From NCBI RefSeq assembly GCF_900110105.1, contig NZ_FOCL01000019.1, positions 62,001 to 126,000 on the forward strand: DNA of 64,000 nucleotides, written 5' to 3'. A model generated the notes under the pieces. It was given only the letters and a program-made list of their open reading frames with translations. It made no database searches and was not told the origin of the DNA. Position 1 is the stretch's first letter, and the number at the start of each line of letters is the position of its first letter. Shown in pieces: positions 63,334 to 64,000 of the stretch. The DNA comes from Mucilaginibacter gossypiicola (GTDB lineage Bacteria; Bacteroidota; Bacteroidia; Sphingobacteriales; Sphingobacteriaceae). Position numbers and translations under genes: made by a program.

Positions 63334-64000
63334 TCAATTTTGAATTTCTAATATAACAAGATAGGTATTTTGCCCCTGAATAATTTTCAGGTTATGTTGG
63401 TTTGGGTAGATCAGCTGAAGGCGTTTTTTGACATTTACTAAACCAATTCCGTTGTTATCCGGGGTTATCCGCCTTGTTTTATCGTCGCAGCTATTTTCAA
63501 TCGTGATCGAAAACCGGTCTGCTTGCCTGGTTACATCGATCCTTACCCAACTTTTTTCAATAGAATCACCAACACCGTGCTTGAAACAATTTTCAACCAG
63601 TGGCAATAATAACAGCGGAGCTAACTGAAGGCCCTCAATATTGCCAAAAACATTGACGGCTATATCTACCCTGCCACCATACCTGTTTTTTTGAAGCTCG
63701 ATATAGCTCTTGATATAATCTATCTCCTCTGCGAGGGCTATCGTATTCTTTGACGCATCGTATAAACTGTAACTTAGAAAGCCTGACAGATGAGCAATCA
63801 AGATGGCCGTTTCGGGACTTGTTTTAAGAGCTGTGCTATAGATGTTATTCAAAGTATTAAAAACAAAATGTGGCTGCACCTGCGATTTGAGAAGATCCAA
63901 TTCTGCAAGCGTCCGCTGTTGTAATAACTCCTGCACATGGTGCTTTTCCTGGTACCAGAAACGAACCGAGTAATACAATGCGTATAAACTACTTATCGCA
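63334..64000 (-). CDS. LytS/YehU-type sensor histidine kinase, N-terminus beyond window
   Basis: C-terminal ~222 residues of an inner-membrane sensor kinase. The end of a transmembrane helix is visible at the window edge (ISSLYALYYSVRFWY). The His_kinase domain follows with the phospho-His motif LLKSQVQPHFVFNTLNNIYS and an HATPase region (LLLLPLVENCFKHGV, DNNGIGLVNVKKRLQLIY). The frame is open to base 64000, so the real start is outside. Cognate regulator is the LytTR gene downstream. Confidence 0.92.
   Translation of the reverse strand, partial: AISSLYALYYSVRFWYQEKHHVQELLQQRTLAELDLLKSQVQPHFVFNTLNNIYSTALKTSPETAILIAHLSGFLSYSLYDASKNTIALAEEIDYIKSYIELQKNRYGGRVDIAVNVFGNIEGLQLAPLLLLPLVENCFKHGVGDSIEKSWVRIDVTRQADRFSITIENSCDDKTRRITPDNNGIGLVNVKKRLQLIYPNQHNLKIIQGQNTYLVILEIQN

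Overview
The window looks like chromosomal DNA of a Bacteroidota bacterium of the Sphingobacteriaceae, most like Mucilaginibacter or Pedobacter. This is inferred from protein style and gene content; no 16S rRNA gene is present. The indicators are a SusC/SusD pair with a one-piece hybrid two-component sensor, Bacteroidota-type promoter elements (TAnnTTTG), almost no Shine-Dalgarno sequences, many SPII lipoproteins, UMF1-type MFS carriers and LytS/LytTR-type signalling. No phage, complete insertion sequence, CRISPR array, rRNA gene or intact tRNA gene was seen.

Left part (1-14 kb): a TetR-controlled tripartite RND efflux operon (tetR, tolC-like, adaptor, pump cut by the window edge) faces away from purB. 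Next come an Nfu-type Fe-S scaffold gene and a tRNA-3'-end-like scar with a terminator. Beyond the scar lies an A+T-rich zinc-ribbon gene. A tight reverse-strand run mtaB-lgt-gtrA-IMPase (tRNA modification, lipoprotein lipidation, membrane protein, inositol-phosphatase family) follows. A cluster of short palindromes and a zinc-ribbon/DoxX-like gene pair come next.

Middle (14-31 kb): mostly reverse-strand housekeeping and hypothetical genes. They include a LutA-like Fe-S protein, two UMF1 MFS paralogues flanking YnfA/DinB/TPR genes, a PoxB-type pyruvate oxidase and a PQQ-propeller lipoprotein. The last is divergent from a DUF3500 lipoprotein plus HupE/UreJ membrane protein pair. An AraC regulator with a FAD aromatic hydroxylase closes the section.

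31-47 kb is a polysaccharide utilisation locus on the reverse strand: susC, susD, GH29 fucosidase, GH16 glucanase/galactanase, GH2 beta-galactosidase-like enzyme, a parallel beta-helix protein, and the hybrid sensor/regulator. A perfect hairpin separates susCD from the enzyme genes. The model is outer-membrane capture and import by SusCD, stepwise cleavage, and induction by the hybrid sensor.

47.5-52 kb is a forward-strand heme acquisition locus: an HmuY-like protein, then a periplasmic binding protein, permease, ATPase and HmuS-type heme-degradation protein. The HmuY signal peptide is interrupted by a one-base shift in an A6 run. A perfect dyad sits inside the putative promoter.

Right part (52-64 kb): DUF2200, a secreted sulfatase, an SDR/AraC pair, a group III truncated hemoglobin, and a 1242-residue fusion of a membrane AraC regulator to a MacB/FtsX-type ABC permease. 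A Ku gene is translationally coupled to a small unknown protein. The window ends in a LytTR response regulator and its truncated LytS-like kinase. The most interesting items are the AraC-permease fusion, the Ku-coupled small gene, the HmuY frameshift and its operator-like dyad, the tRNA-like scar and the palindrome cluster.
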